Assembly (NCBI RefSeq): GCF_021369635.1
Contig: NZ_JAJNBZ010000012.1
Span: 86,828 to 150,827, forward strand
Reading direction: 5' to 3'
DNA length: 64,000 nucleotides
Source of the DNA: Paenibacillus profundus
GTDB taxonomy: Bacteria; Bacillota; Bacilli; Paenibacillales; Paenibacillaceae
Part shown: positions 1-9,355 of the stretch, one piece after another
Numbering within the stretch: the stretch's first letter is position 1
Layout of the letters: each line of letters begins with the position of its first letter
Position numbers and translations under genes: made by a program
The notes under the pieces: generated by a model
Seen by the model: only the letters and a program-made list of their open reading frames with translations
Database searches by the model: none
Told to the model about the DNA's origin: nothing

Positions 1-182
1 ACACTCCAAGGGATAAGTCTGTCCATTTTGACCTTTACAGGAGCGCAGGGTGTATGCAATTGAACTCAACTGCTGCGGACAAGACGATGAGTCGTTCCGC
101 TTTTAAATTTTATCTCCGTGCCAATTCGTTACTAATTCCCTGATGTGCTCCTGCGCCAGATAGAAACAGGAGGACTGCACTT
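1..182. other. leading intergenic sequence
   Basis: No convincing gene is seen here. The last bases carry the GGAGG ribosome site of the serine hydrolase pseudogene. The first 30 bases contain a short piece (ccaagggataag) resembling one arm of the palindromic terminators found near 1.7 and 2.9 kb. Confidence 0.4.
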
Positions 183-1654
183 ATGAAAAATAAAGAAACC
201 AACGCATCCATTCACGAGACGACCGTTTATTTGCATCAGTACATGGACGCTCTTTCCCGGAATGGTCACTTCAATGGAGCCGCGCTTGTCGCTCTCCGAG
301 GGAACATCTTATTATCGGAAGGATACGGAATGGCCAATTGGGAACACGAGGTCCCCAACACGCCGCAAACCAAATTCCGCATCGGTTCCATTACGAAAGG
401 CTTCACCGCGTTGGCCATTATGCAGCTGCAAGAGCAGGGACTGCTCTCAGTCCACGATGCTATCGACGAATATTTGCCCGATTATCCGTGCGGGAACGAG
501 ATCAAGCTTCATCACCTGTTGACGCACACGTCCGGCATTCCCGATTATGCCGGACTGCCGGGTTATTGGGAACGCACCATGCGTCTCTATTCCCCAATAG
601 AGCAAACGATAGCGTCTTTTCAACATGAACCGCTGCAATTCCAGCCGGGAGAACGGACGAGCTCACCAGTTCCTCTTTCATATTGTTAAGCGCCATCATT
701 GAGAGAGTATCAGGGCTGTCCTACGCGGATTATATTGTCGAACGAATCTGCATACCCCTGAATATGAATGACTCGGGCGTCGAGGACAGCCGAACGGTGT
801 TGAAGCATTTCGCCTCCGGTTACTCGGTGTGCAACAAGATCATTCCGGCTGAATACGTCGACATGTCCATCTCTCTCGGCGGAGGCGGTATGTATTCCAC
901 GATAGCGGATTTATATAAATGGGATCGCGCGCTTTATACGGAGTCACTTCTCGGCCGAGAATCACTGCGCCACATATTTGGACCATACTCGCCCATATTC
1001 GGCGGATACGGCTGGGTCGTCAATGAAGAAACGATAGACGGAGTGAAACGGAAGCGCGTCGCTCATCATGGCACGATGAACGGCTTCTGTGCCGACTTCA
1101 ATCGGTTTGTCGATGATGATCTCGTTATTATCGTGTTAAGCAACGTGAACATTACGCCGGTGGAGCGGATAAGCGGCGACTTGGCAAGAATCGCATTCGG
1201 TAACAAAATAGTCATGCCGGAGACGGTGACGGCGATTGCGCTTACCGCTAAGGAGATGGAGCGGTATACCGGAATCTACGAACGAAGGGAGCCGGACGGC
1301 TCTCATGCCACAGACGTCGATTGGCAGGAAGCCTTCACAAGCTTGTCGCGATTCAGCACGGTTGAAATTGCGGTGGGGGCTTATATCAACCGATTCCATG
1401 AGTTCGGCATTCACCCAGGCTCGATCATCATCATTACCCAAGAAGAACAGAAGCTGTACTTGCAGATGGCCAAGCGACATGGCGCATGGTACAAATATGA
1501 AATCGTACCGATCTCGGCAACTGAACATGGAGCAACGTTCGCCGCCCAGTATATCGATGAGCGGGTTATATTTACGAAAAACGGTCAGGGAACGATAACT
1601 ATCGAGCATCGCGATGCGTACGGAAACCGTATGTTAGCAGCCAAAATGTCATAA
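183..1654 (+). pseudogene. serine hydrolase (class C beta-lactamase family), frameshifted
   Basis: This gene encodes a penicillin-binding-protein-like serine hydrolase. The N-terminal part (183..689) carries the catalytic SITKGF motif (SxxK) near residue 65 after a GGAGG ribosome site. The frame then breaks near 665-680 and the rest (to 1654) continues in another frame, beginning LLSAIIERVSG, the usual sequence just after the YxN motif. One added base near 665 would restore the frame, but would give YTS instead of YxN, so the second catalytic motif also looks degraded. The C-terminal part keeps a HHGTMNG stretch in the place of the KTG/HxG motif. Substrate is unknown. It is a decayed gene or, less likely, carries a sequencing error. 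Confidence 0.8.
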
Positions 1655-1674
1655 CGTTGGCAGCATGAAGCATA

Positions 1675-1723
1675 TGGGGCTGTCCCAATGGGTCTGACAA
1701 GACCCAAGGGACAGCCCCATTAT
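1675..1723. terminator. bidirectional palindromic terminator
   Basis: A near-perfect inverted repeat: ATGGGGCTGTCCC, a small internal GGGTCT/AGACCC pair, then GGGACAGCCCCAT. It lies between convergent genes (serine hydrolase + and GNAT -) and can end transcription from both sides. A related palindrome sits at 2870-2911. Confidence 0.7.
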
Positions 1724-1816
1724 GTTTAGACGGCACTCTCCCCGCCAATTGATTCTTGCCCGCCGCCACTATGCCTTGGCTTGTTACTTTTCAACCAGTT
1801 GAAACCGAAGCCACAT

Positions 1817-2260
1817 TCAGAGCGAATAACTGATCCAATCACCACGGGTTCCTCCCATTTTGTCATAGAACCGTTGGGCACGATAATTACTAGCGGCCGT
1901 AATCCATGACATATGAGCATATCCGTTATCTTTCGAAAATGTTGCACAGGCTTCAAACAGCTCTTGGGCTGCCCCGGTTCCTCTGGCTTCCTCAATTACA
2001 TATAGGTCATTCATTACGGTTATTTGATCTGCTTGAATCGTACTGAATGTGAAATAAAGGGTTGCAAACCCAACAAGCTTACCTTCCTTCTGAGCTGCGA
2101 ACTGAATTCCTCTATTTTTTCCAAGCAGTGTGTCAATTAAGCTATGTACTTTTTCTATTGCCGGTTTTGGTCTTTGATAAAAATCAACGATATACTCATA
2201 CATCAAGGATGTTATTTCTTGTTTATCACTTGGTTCAACAGGTCTTACGATCACGGACAT
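1817..2260 (-). CDS. GNAT family N-acetyltransferase
   Basis: A 147-residue single-domain acetyltransferase. The acetyl-CoA loop is visible as EEARGTGAAQELFEAC (the R/Q-x-x-G-x-G/A type), preceded by the beta-4 strand ITVMNDLYV and followed by a C-terminal RFYDKMGG motif, all typical of GNATs acting on small molecules or protein N-termini. GGAGGG lies just upstream of the ATG at 2260. It is monocistronic, ends towards the shared palindromic terminator, and its substrate cannot be told from sequence. Confidence 0.85.
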   Translation of the reverse strand: MSVIVRPVEPSDKQEITSLMYEYIVDFYQRPKPAIEKVHSLIDTLLGKNRGIQFAAQKEGKLVGFATLYFTFSTIQADQITVMNDLYVIEEARGTGAAQELFEACATFSKDNGYAHMSWITAASNYRAQRFYDKMGGTRGDWISYSL

Positions 2261-2265
2261 AAGTA

Positions 2266-2563
2266 GCCCTCCCGAATTGAATGCCTTTCAATATAGCTAT
2301 AAATATTATAGTAAAATAATTGAGATCTAATAAAGATACAATATAGATACAATTTCCATTAGATGGACCAGTACAGATGGGAGCAGATACAGAGGGAATT
2401 GAACAGGTCCTTAGAGCCGTGTGAGTTCTTCCTCACCGGGTTTTATTTCCCTTCTAATTGCAAGCAACAAAAAAATCCTGAATAACCATCAGGATTGTCA
2501 ACGAGGCCTGTAAATCGGCTAGGTGGAGTCACATAAAGCTCTTTTTATGGGGACTGCTAATGT
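2266..2563. other. intergenic region with short AT-rich promoter-like DNA
   Basis: Apart from the terminator at 2466-2497 no supported gene is present. A 39-codon plus-strand frame from 2363 has no good ribosome site and no recognisable family, so it is not called. Confidence 0.4.
2466..2497 (-). terminator. intrinsic terminator of the YjcZ-like gene
   Basis: On the minus strand AATCCTGA, a short loop, TCAGGATT and a run of T form a simple hairpin terminator about 70 bases after the YjcZ-like stop codon. Confidence 0.7.
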
Positions 2564-2665
2564 TTAAATGAATCCACGAGACACAATTACTAACAGGATG
2601 AAAAGAACCAAGATAACACCAGTAGACGTAAAGTGGGAACCAAACCCGCCTGCAATATCACCCAT
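2564..2665 (-). CDS. YjcZ family sporulation miniprotein
   Basis: A 33-residue protein too short for normal ORF cut-offs. It starts MGDIAGGFGSHF and continues with the hydrophobic stretch STGVILVLFILLVIV, matching the YjcZ/YosX-type sporulation family: a Gly-rich N-terminus followed by one membrane helix. The ATG at 2665 is preceded by GGGAGGG at correct spacing, and the gene has its own terminator. The family is known from spore-formers and is expressed during sporulation; molecular function is not known. This is one of the clearer signs that the host forms endospores. Confidence 0.85.
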   Translation of the reverse strand: MGDIAGGFGSHFTSTGVILVLFILLVIVSRGFI

Positions 2666-2753
2666 TAAGAAGCCCTCCCTATTATCATGATACGTCTCCA
2701 TTATATTGAATGTATCCCCGCCTCGGCCCTGTTAAAAGCCTATAGGGGTGAAA

Positions 2754-2866
2754 TTAGGCGGATTTAGCAATCCTTTTGCGTTCTCTAGCGCAGCTATGAC
2801 ACATCTTCCCGCACTTTGAGATTCCTTGTCATGGTGCTTCAAGCATTCGTTTCCACATACACCATT
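2754..2866 (-). pseudogene. possible frameshifted Cys-rich miniprotein
   Basis: On the minus strand one frame reads CGNECLKHHDKES and the next frame continues KCGKMCHSCARERKRIAKSA before a stop. Joined by a one-base shift these give a small CxxxC / CxxxCxxC zinc-binding-like protein. There is no start codon in frame and I do not recognise the family, so this is only a possible remnant. Confidence 0.25.
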
Positions 2867-2869
2867 AGC

Positions 2870-2911
2870 AATGGGGCTCTCCCAACAGAGAACCCAAGGG
2901 ATAGCCCCATT
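2870..2911 (-). terminator. terminator of the sugar ABC operon
   Basis: An inverted repeat with arms ATGGGGCTATCCC and GGGAGAGCCCCAT, read on the minus strand immediately after the last permease stop codon. It is a relative of the palindrome at 1675-1723. Confidence 0.65.
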
Positions 2912-2915
2912 CCAT

Positions 2916-3794
2916 TTACTCCTTGATGGCCCCGATCATGACCCCTTTCACGAAATACTTCTGCAGGAAAGGATACAGCAGCAGAATCGGGACGGTGGCG
3001 ACGATAATGGTCGCGTATTTAATCGTCTCTCCTATAGGCATCTTATCCGCCGCACCAGCTCCGGTGAGCATGCTGTCCGTACTGTTCGTAATCAGAATTT
3101 CGCGCAGCACGAGCTGCAGCGGATACAATTCACGGTCTCGCAAGTATATGAGCGCTCCGAACCAGGAATTCCAATGCCCAACACCGTAGAATAGAATCAT
3201 GACCGCAATAACGGGCAGAGACAACGGCAGAATAATGCGGACAAGCACGGTGAAGTCGTTCGCGCCGTCCAGCTTGGCCGATTCCTCCAGACTTATCGGA
3301 ATGCCTTGAAATGCCGTGCGCATTATAATCAAGTTGAACGCACTCACCGCACCCGGAACAATGAGCGCCCATAGGCTGTCCAGCATGCCTAGACCGGTCA
3401 CGAGCAAATAGCTTGGAATCAACCCGCCCGAGAAGAACATCGTGAACACGATGAAGAACATAATCGGGTTTTTCCACATTACATTTTGCCGCGATAACCC
3501 ATACGCGCCGAGCGCCGTCATGAACACGTTCACGAAGGTGCCGACTACGACGATGAACAAGGTATTCAAATACCCGCTCGTAATCATCGGATTCTCGAAG
3601 ACGAGCCGATAGGCATCCCATGTCAATCCGTGCGGGAACCAGATGAGTCCGCGCTGCTGAACGAGCCATGACGGATCGCTGAGCGAAGCGAACAGCACGT
3701 ACACGAACGGATATAACGTGACCAGACAAAGACATATCATGAACAGGATATTGAAAAATTCAAAAATTCGTTCGCCAATCGACAATTTATTCAC
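2916..3794 (-). CDS. carbohydrate ABC transporter permease (LplC/YtcP type)
   Basis: Inner-membrane permease of a sugar importer, about 292 residues with six predicted helices. The binding-protein-dependent EAA loop is seen as ISLEESAKLDGANDF, the segment that docks on the ATPase. The GTG at 3794 is chosen because AGGAGGG stands 8 bases upstream and the family normally starts near KLSIGERIFEFFN; an ATG eight codons earlier overlaps this ribosome site. It is the last gene of an operon with the other permease and the binding lipoprotein. No ATPase gene is present; such importers commonly share an MsmX-like ATPase encoded elsewhere. Confidence 0.9.
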   Translation of the reverse strand: MNKLSIGERIFEFFNILFMICLCLVTLYPFVYVLFASLSDPSWLVQQRGLIWFPHGLTWDAYRLVFENPMITSGYLNTLFIVVVGTFVNVFMTALGAYGLSRQNVMWKNPIMFFIVFTMFFSGGLIPSYLLVTGLGMLDSLWALIVPGAVSAFNLIIMRTAFQGIPISLEESAKLDGANDFTVLVRIILPLSLPVIAVMILFYGVGHWNSWFGALIYLRDRELYPLQLVLREILITNSTDSMLTGAGAADKMPIGETIKYATIIVATVPILLLYPFLQKYFVKGVMIGAIKE

Positions 3795-3843
3795 CAGCTG
3801 GTCCCTCCTCTGTCGCATTTGTTCATCAACTGCAGCTCCCCCT

Positions 3844-4803
3844 CTACCACAGCTTCGTATCGCTTGCGCGACGGCTCACCGTGTTTGCCAAAATGAGAAG
3901 CGCGAAATTGATGATGGAGTTGAATAGTCCGATGGCCGTACTGTAGCTGTAATTCGACTCCAACAGACCTTTGCGGTATACGTATGTGCCAATGACATCA
4001 GCGGTTTCATACGTCGATGAATTGTACATCAGCAAGATTTTATCTGTGCTGACGGACATGAGGCTGCCCATCTGCAGAATAAGCAAAATGATAACCGTCG
4101 GCATAATGCCCGGAATCGTAATATGGAGCACCTGGCGCCACTTCGACGCGCCGTCCACTTTGGCCGCTTCATACAGCGAAGGATCGATGTTCGATATCGC
4201 AGCCAAATAAATGATCGTGCCCCAGCCTACCCCCTGCCAGATGCCAGACGTAATATAGATGCTCCGAAACCATTCTGGCTCACGCAAGTAGGCGACAGCT
4301 TCGACGCCGAACCATCCTAAGATGTTGTTGATAAGCCCGTCTCGTGCCAGAAAATCAACCATCATCCCGACGATGACGACAATAGAGATAAAATGTGGAA
4401 TATAGGTAATCGTCTGTACGGCGCGCTTGAACATGTGATGGCGGATTTCATTCAAGAGCAACGCCAATATAATCGGTGCGGGAAACGAGAATACAAGCTC
4501 ATAAAAACTGAGCAACAGCGTGTTGCGGACGATTCTCCAAAAGAAGTGGCTGTTGAAAAATTCTTCGAAATATTTTATGCCTGCCCACGGGCTTTCAAGA
4601 AATCCCAAGGCCGGGGAGTAATCTTTGAATGCGATTTGAATCCCGTACATCGGTCCGTAATGAAAGACAGCATAGTACACGACAACGGGCAGCAGCATCA
4701 AATAAATATACTTGTTCATCTTGGCGTCTCGGATCACGCGCCGAATAAAGCCCGGTTGTGCTTGGGATCCGGTATGCGCCGTCGCTTTCTCTGGTACCGG
4801 CAT
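3844..4803 (-). CDS. carbohydrate ABC transporter permease (LplB/YteP type)
   Basis: The partner permease, 319 residues. After a charged N-terminus of about 30 residues come six membrane segments. The EAA loop reads SLYEAAKVDGASKWRQ. An AGGAGGG ribosome site precedes the ATG. In this family the two permeases form a heterodimer taking up oligosaccharides or their derivatives. It lies 49 bases upstream of the second permease and 59 bases downstream of the lipoprotein gene, so all three are co-transcribed. Substrate is not determinable from sequence; relatives import complex or plant-derived glycans. Confidence 0.9.
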   Translation of the reverse strand: MPVPEKATAHTGSQAQPGFIRRVIRDAKMNKYIYLMLLPVVVYYAVFHYGPMYGIQIAFKDYSPALGFLESPWAGIKYFEEFFNSHFFWRIVRNTLLLSFYELVFSFPAPIILALLLNEIRHHMFKRAVQTITYIPHFISIVVIVGMMVDFLARDGLINNILGWFGVEAVAYLREPEWFRSIYITSGIWQGVGWGTIIYLAAISNIDPSLYEAAKVDGASKWRQVLHITIPGIMPTVIILLILQMGSLMSVSTDKILLMYNSSTYETADVIGTYVYRKGLLESNYSYSTAIGLFNSIINFALLILANTVSRRASDTKLW

Positions 4804-4862
4804 GTCGTTCCCTCCTTATGAAGAAGATTCGTGCCGGAATACCCGGCACGAATGCGTGCTCC

Positions 4863-6458
4863 TTATCGCTTATTGAATCGATCCAAAGCAGCCTGTTGCA
4901 CTTTAATCGCATCCTCAATCCCCATCGACTTAATCGTCTCGACGAATTTATCGAAGTTGTCGATCGGTTCTGCGCCCATGATGAACTTATCGAACATTTC
5001 CGCCTTGTACGTATTGATATCTGCCATAATCGAAGCATAGGAGGAGCTTTCTTCCGAGGTCGGTGTCAGCGACGGCAGCAGCTTGCTGCGGTCGGCATCC
5101 AGCCAGTTCTTCATCGCTTCCTTCTGCTCTGGAAGCTCAATATATTGCTCGATGTAACGTTTGTCCTGCACGAACTGACCGGACCAGTTCACGGGCATAT
5201 ATTTGGCCATCGCTTGCGCGACCGGCAGTCCGTCCGGGTTGTTCATAATTTCGTCCGTATATTTCGGATAGCCGTTCTCCATCTTGTAGCTTTCGCCCTC
5301 GACGCCGAAGTTGAACAAGATATGCCCTTCCTCGCCATATTTATAGTCCATCCACTTTACGATTTCCTCCGGATTGCTGGCCGAAGCGGAGACAGCTGCC
5401 CCGACACCAGCAAAGGGCGAGTCTGCCTGGCCAAGCGCTTTTTGACCCGGAATAGCAGTCGGATAAGGCGCGCCAACCAGCTTGAAGCTCGGATCCTTCT
5501 CCTTCATCAGGTTCATGTAGCGTCCGACACCCGAACCGTTGTATGTTACGAGGGAACCGAGCAGGTTGCCCGTCATTTTCGCATCCTGCAGCTTGCCATC
5601 GGTCGTGGCATAATCTTTGTCCAGCAAGCCCTCCTTATACCAACGGTTTAACATGGTTACATAATCCTTGTATTGCGGTTGAATCGGGCCGTACTTGATG
5701 ACCTCGCCTTCTCTGTAGAAGCCGTCTGTAATGCCATACGCGCCGACAAAGGCTACATTGATATCACGCAGAAGGAACGGAATCTCATCTTTCTTGCCGT
5801 TCCCATTCGGATCTCCGTCGCGGAAAGCGATGAGCATTTTCTCCCATTCCTCAATTGTCGTCGGCACTTGAAGCCCCAGCTTATCGAGCCAATCTTGACG
5901 AATTGTCGGCCCCATGAATGTCAACAGCTCCTGTTCCGGACGCAAGAACGGAAATACATAGATATTGCCTTCGTCCGTCGTGACGAGCTTCTTCAAATCA
6001 GGTCGATCCGCCAACACTTTGCTCAAATTCGGAGCATACTTCTCAATCAGCTCATTCAAGCGGAGAATCCGCTTCTCTTTAATCGCTTGATCCGGCCCCT
6101 TGGCTACCCCGCCCCACGAATACTCAATGACGTCAGGCAGCTTGCCGGAAGCTAGCATCAGATTGAACTGATCGGCTTCTTGACCAGAAGGCGGATGCTG
6201 GAATTCGACTTTCGTTCCTGTCCGCTTCTCCAGTTCTTTGTAGGCTCCCATCTCGCTGAAGCTCTTCATGACGGTCCCCGCATTTCCCATCGAAGCCCAA
6301 TACGTCAAGGAAGCGGGGAATTTCACTTCCTCTGCCGGAATATCAGTGGAAGGAGCCGCTTCTGGCGCCTTCTTCTCACTGCAGGCCGAGAACATGGTTG
6401 CGATCATGACGAGAGATACCATGATCAGACTTGCTTGTCGCCAAGAGTGACGTTTCAT
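4863..6458 (-). CDS. extracellular solute-binding lipoprotein (LplA/YtcQ type)
   Basis: Sugar-binding component, 531 residues. The N-terminus has a basic start, a hydrophobic core and a lipobox ending FSAC at about residue 26, so it should be lipid-anchored outside the membrane. The rest is a type 1 binding-protein fold with ANADLxxPDV-like and calcium-loop-like (DPNGNGKKDEI) segments that are typical of the LplA group. GGAGG precedes the ATG. It is the first gene of the importer operon and follows, in the same direction, the AraC-type regulator. Confidence 0.92.
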   Translation of the reverse strand: MKRHSWRQASLIMVSLVMIATMFSACSEKKAPEAAPSTDIPAEEVKFPASLTYWASMGNAGTVMKSFSEMGAYKELEKRTGTKVEFQHPPSGQEADQFNLMLASGKLPDVIEYSWGGVAKGPDQAIKEKRILRLNELIEKYAPNLSKVLADRPDLKKLVTTDEGNIYVFPFLRPEQELLTFMGPTIRQDWLDKLGLQVPTTIEEWEKMLIAFRDGDPNGNGKKDEIPFLLRDINVAFVGAYGITDGFYREGEVIKYGPIQPQYKDYVTMLNRWYKEGLLDKDYATTDGKLQDAKMTGNLLGSLVTYNGSGVGRYMNLMKEKDPSFKLVGAPYPTAIPGQKALGQADSPFAGVGAAVSASASNPEEIVKWMDYKYGEEGHILFNFGVEGESYKMENGYPKYTDEIMNNPDGLPVAQAMAKYMPVNWSGQFVQDKRYIEQYIELPEQKEAMKNWLDADRSKLLPSLTPTSEESSSYASIMADINTYKAEMFDKFIMGAEPIDNFDKFVETIKSMGIEDAIKVQQAALDRFNKR

Positions 6459-6586
6459 ATCTAATGACCTCCCATCGGAATTGGTATGATTCCAACTATA
6501 GCGAGCTCCTCGCGAGACAGTAAGTAAACGTTTTCAATCCAAGTTAACCGAATGTATGCATGCTCACTTACCGTTTTTAAGATCGG

Positions 6587-8938
6587 TTAACCATTCTTCC
6601 GATCCGCTTGCTGCTCCAGCATTTCACGATATTTTCCCGGTGTGATTCCCTCGTTCTTCTTGAAGAAGCGCAAGAAGCCTACATCACTGGCATACCCTAC
6701 TCTTTGCGCGATTTCGGATATCGTCAGAGTTCTGTCCGCGAGCATTTTTTTGGACTCCTGCATCCGCAGCTCCGCAATGTATTCCGTTATGTTGCGCCCG
6801 CTATACTTTTTGAAGAAGGCCGAAATATATTGCGATGTCATCTCGAACTCGGCTGCCATCGTATTCAGACTCAGATTGGGATCATGAAAATGCTTGCCGA
6901 TGTATTCCGCCATCCCCCGGTACAAACGGTCATGATGATCGCTGCGTTCCCTCCGGATGTAATGGCACAGCGTGCGAAAATGCTGCATAATCTGCTCCTG
7001 CATGTCCTCCACTGCTATCGGCCGCGCTGCCAATCGAGCGGGATCGACCGACTCGCCGAACACTTCAAGGTCATCCACCTGAATGCCGTTCAATATTTTC
7101 ATTAATGTCGTTAACAAATCAATGGCCAAGCATCGCACCCGGTCCGGCGTGACATGATCTTGCTGCCAATTCATGACGAATATTTGCTGCAGCAGCTTTT
7201 CCGCAACATCCGCTTCCCCGCTCTTGACCACATTCATTAATTGAATCTCTGTCTCAATCGGATAATGGTAGAACGGCGACTTCACCGAGTGAATGTTCTC
7301 GTAGTACATGATCGATTCGGTACCATGAATAATCCAATAATCGAGCGCCATCATCGCTTCGCCATACGCGGTCCCGATCTGATCCATTCCGCGGTAAATG
7401 GGGCTAACGCCAAAGGCCAGCGACAGCTTGAACCGCTCCTGCACCGCCTCTTTCAGCCGGCACAACAGTTCATCCCGGATCGAGCAGACGGATTCTGAAG
7501 ACTCGGCCACATTGAGCAGCACCGCCAGCCGATCACGCTCCATTTCCACAATATAGCCTTGCTCCTGCAGCAGTTCATGCCCGAGATTCGTAAGCACGAA
7601 CCGTACCAATCCCCATTCACGCTCCGTGTCGCCTTGGATGAACCGGGAGCAGTCCACAATATGTATGAGAATGACACCGTAATAATCGTGAGGCAGCCGA
7701 ATGTCCATGAAGCTAAGCGTCTCCTTCATGCCATGGGACAGATCGACGTGTCCGCGAATGAGGCGGGACAGGAAATTGGCCTGCAGCACCGGCGACTGTT
7801 CCGCCAACGTTTGCCGCAGCTTGTCCTCCTCATCCATAGAGCGGATGACTGATTTCTTAATCAAATCAAATTCATCGCGGTACGTCTCCTCCTCCGAGGA
7901 TTTACGGTGACTCAACATCTGCACGACATCTCTAATTGGCTGATAATACCGGAATGCCATCACATAGGATGCGCCAAGCCCTGCAGCAAGACATCCGACG
8001 AGGACGAACAGCGCCCATTTTTTAATAACGAGCACGTCCTTCAATACGACCTTTTTCGGAATGACCGATACATATTTCCAACTGTTGCTCCCGTTCACGT
8101 CCGACAGTATCATTCGTTCACCGTTGATGTCGATTTCATTGTAACCGTTTGCAAAATGAAGATGCTTCCAGATTGCTGCAGCACTATTGTCACGCAGCGT
8201 AGACATAAGCACTTCTTGCTTCTCATTGAAGATGACCAGGGAGCCATTGTTCACGCCTTCGATCTGGGTCAACATATTCTTCATCTGCTGTTCTTCAATA
8301 AGAACTATCAGTTGTCCTTGGATGTCCGATACATATTCATAAGGAAGGGACTGCACGAAGGTGATCGTATTGGATTGCACGTTCCCTTGCTTGACCGGTT
8401 CGGATGGCAAATAGGTCTTATGATGAAATCCAGCGAGCAGGCGTTCCCGAACCCAGCTGTAATCTCTTCCTGGAAACATAGTGATTTGTTGAAAGAATAA
8501 GGATGAATCCGTCTTCATGTCTGGAGTGAGAATCATGTCATTTGTTTGAAAGTAAATGAAAAAATGACTGATGAAGCTGCTTATATTTTTATACTTCTTC
8601 AACTCTTTCAACGCTTCAATCACTTTCATTTGCTTCTGCAGACTTTCGCTGCCCGCATTGTTCAAGAGCCACTTCACCTTCGGGTTGAGCGCCACTTGTG
8701 CGGTGAGCTGATCCACTTCCTTCAATCGAGAATCGGTAATCTGATTCAGCTGCTTCAACAGCCCTACGTTCGTGCGAATCGCATTGTTGATCATGATCTG
8801 TTCGATGCGCTGGTAGAAGATGCCTCCAACCGTCACAGGCAGCAGCAAAATGACAAGGTACGATAGTAAAATCGTAATAAACACGCTTCTTCTCGTCATT
8901 CTTCTCTTCCAGATTCGCGCAAGCCAACGAACATTCAT
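6587..8938 (-). CDS. AraC family regulator with extracellular sensor domain (YesN/YtdP-like)
   Basis: A membrane-bound transcription regulator of about 783 residues. A first helix (around ILLSYLVILLLPVTVGGIFY) and a second near WALFVLVGCLAAGLGASYVMAF bracket a roughly 260-residue extracellular sensor. A cytoplasmic linker leads to two C-terminal AraC helix-turn-helix motifs (SLNTMAAEFEMTSQYISAFF and TISEIAQRVGY..GFLRFFKK). The ATG at 8938 is taken because GGGGGAAAAGGA stands before it; the longer frame to 9007 adds 23 residues that read through this ribosome site. It sits directly upstream of the sugar importer and probably activates it on sensing the substrate or its binding protein. Confidence 0.9.
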   Translation of the reverse strand: MNVRWLARIWKRRMTRRSVFITILLSYLVILLLPVTVGGIFYQRIEQIMINNAIRTNVGLLKQLNQITDSRLKEVDQLTAQVALNPKVKWLLNNAGSESLQKQMKVIEALKELKKYKNISSFISHFFIYFQTNDMILTPDMKTDSSLFFQQITMFPGRDYSWVRERLLAGFHHKTYLPSEPVKQGNVQSNTITFVQSLPYEYVSDIQGQLIVLIEEQQMKNMLTQIEGVNNGSLVIFNEKQEVLMSTLRDNSAAAIWKHLHFANGYNEIDINGERMILSDVNGSNSWKYVSVIPKKVVLKDVLVIKKWALFVLVGCLAAGLGASYVMAFRYYQPIRDVVQMLSHRKSSEEETYRDEFDLIKKSVIRSMDEEDKLRQTLAEQSPVLQANFLSRLIRGHVDLSHGMKETLSFMDIRLPHDYYGVILIHIVDCSRFIQGDTEREWGLVRFVLTNLGHELLQEQGYIVEMERDRLAVLLNVAESSESVCSIRDELLCRLKEAVQERFKLSLAFGVSPIYRGMDQIGTAYGEAMMALDYWIIHGTESIMYYENIHSVKSPFYHYPIETEIQLMNVVKSGEADVAEKLLQQIFVMNWQQDHVTPDRVRCLAIDLLTTLMKILNGIQVDDLEVFGESVDPARLAARPIAVEDMQEQIMQHFRTLCHYIRRERSDHHDRLYRGMAEYIGKHFHDPNLSLNTMAAEFEMTSQYISAFFKKYSGRNITEYIAELRMQESKKMLADRTLTISEIAQRVGYASDVGFLRFFKKNEGITPGKYREMLEQQADRKNG

Positions 8939-9005
8939 TCCTTTTCCCCCTTTGTTCTCTTGGTTCTTTGGATACGGATTTGAAAATAATGACTTATTAT
9001 AGTCC

Positions 9006-9125
9006 ATCTATTATTACAATGACGGAGGAGTTAATCCTTATAAGCCGACGATCGGGCTGTTGGAAAAGGCGAAAAGCAAAGGCGTGCGCGTACGCGCATT
9101 CGGGAATCAACAGGAGATATTTTGA
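9006..9125 (+). pseudogene. unidentified gene remnant
   Basis: A 39-codon open stretch reading YYNDGGVNPYKPTIGLLEKA and ending FGNQQEIF. It has protein-like composition but no start codon or ribosome site and no family I can name. It overlaps the promoter area of the regulator and looks like the end of a lost gene. Confidence 0.25.
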
Positions 9126-9355
9126 GGACATTACGGTCGTCTACGGGGCAGCGCAATCCTGATGCAAATCTATTTGCATACGAGTCCCTTCATGATGACA
9201 TAGCTTCACCATTGATCAGAACAGGCAGCAGCATCGATGCTGCTGCCTGAGCTTGGCGTAATGGCCGAGAGATCGGCTTCCATAGCTGTTGGAACAAAGC
9301 ATAGGATGGTTCATTTGCAACCGTCAAAGAGCTGCGACATCCTGATTATCGTCCG

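Noticed and set aside
2363..2482. 39-codon plus-strand frame MDQYRWEQIQREL...
   Set aside because: No good ribosome site and it overlaps the terminator of the minus-strand YjcZ-like gene.
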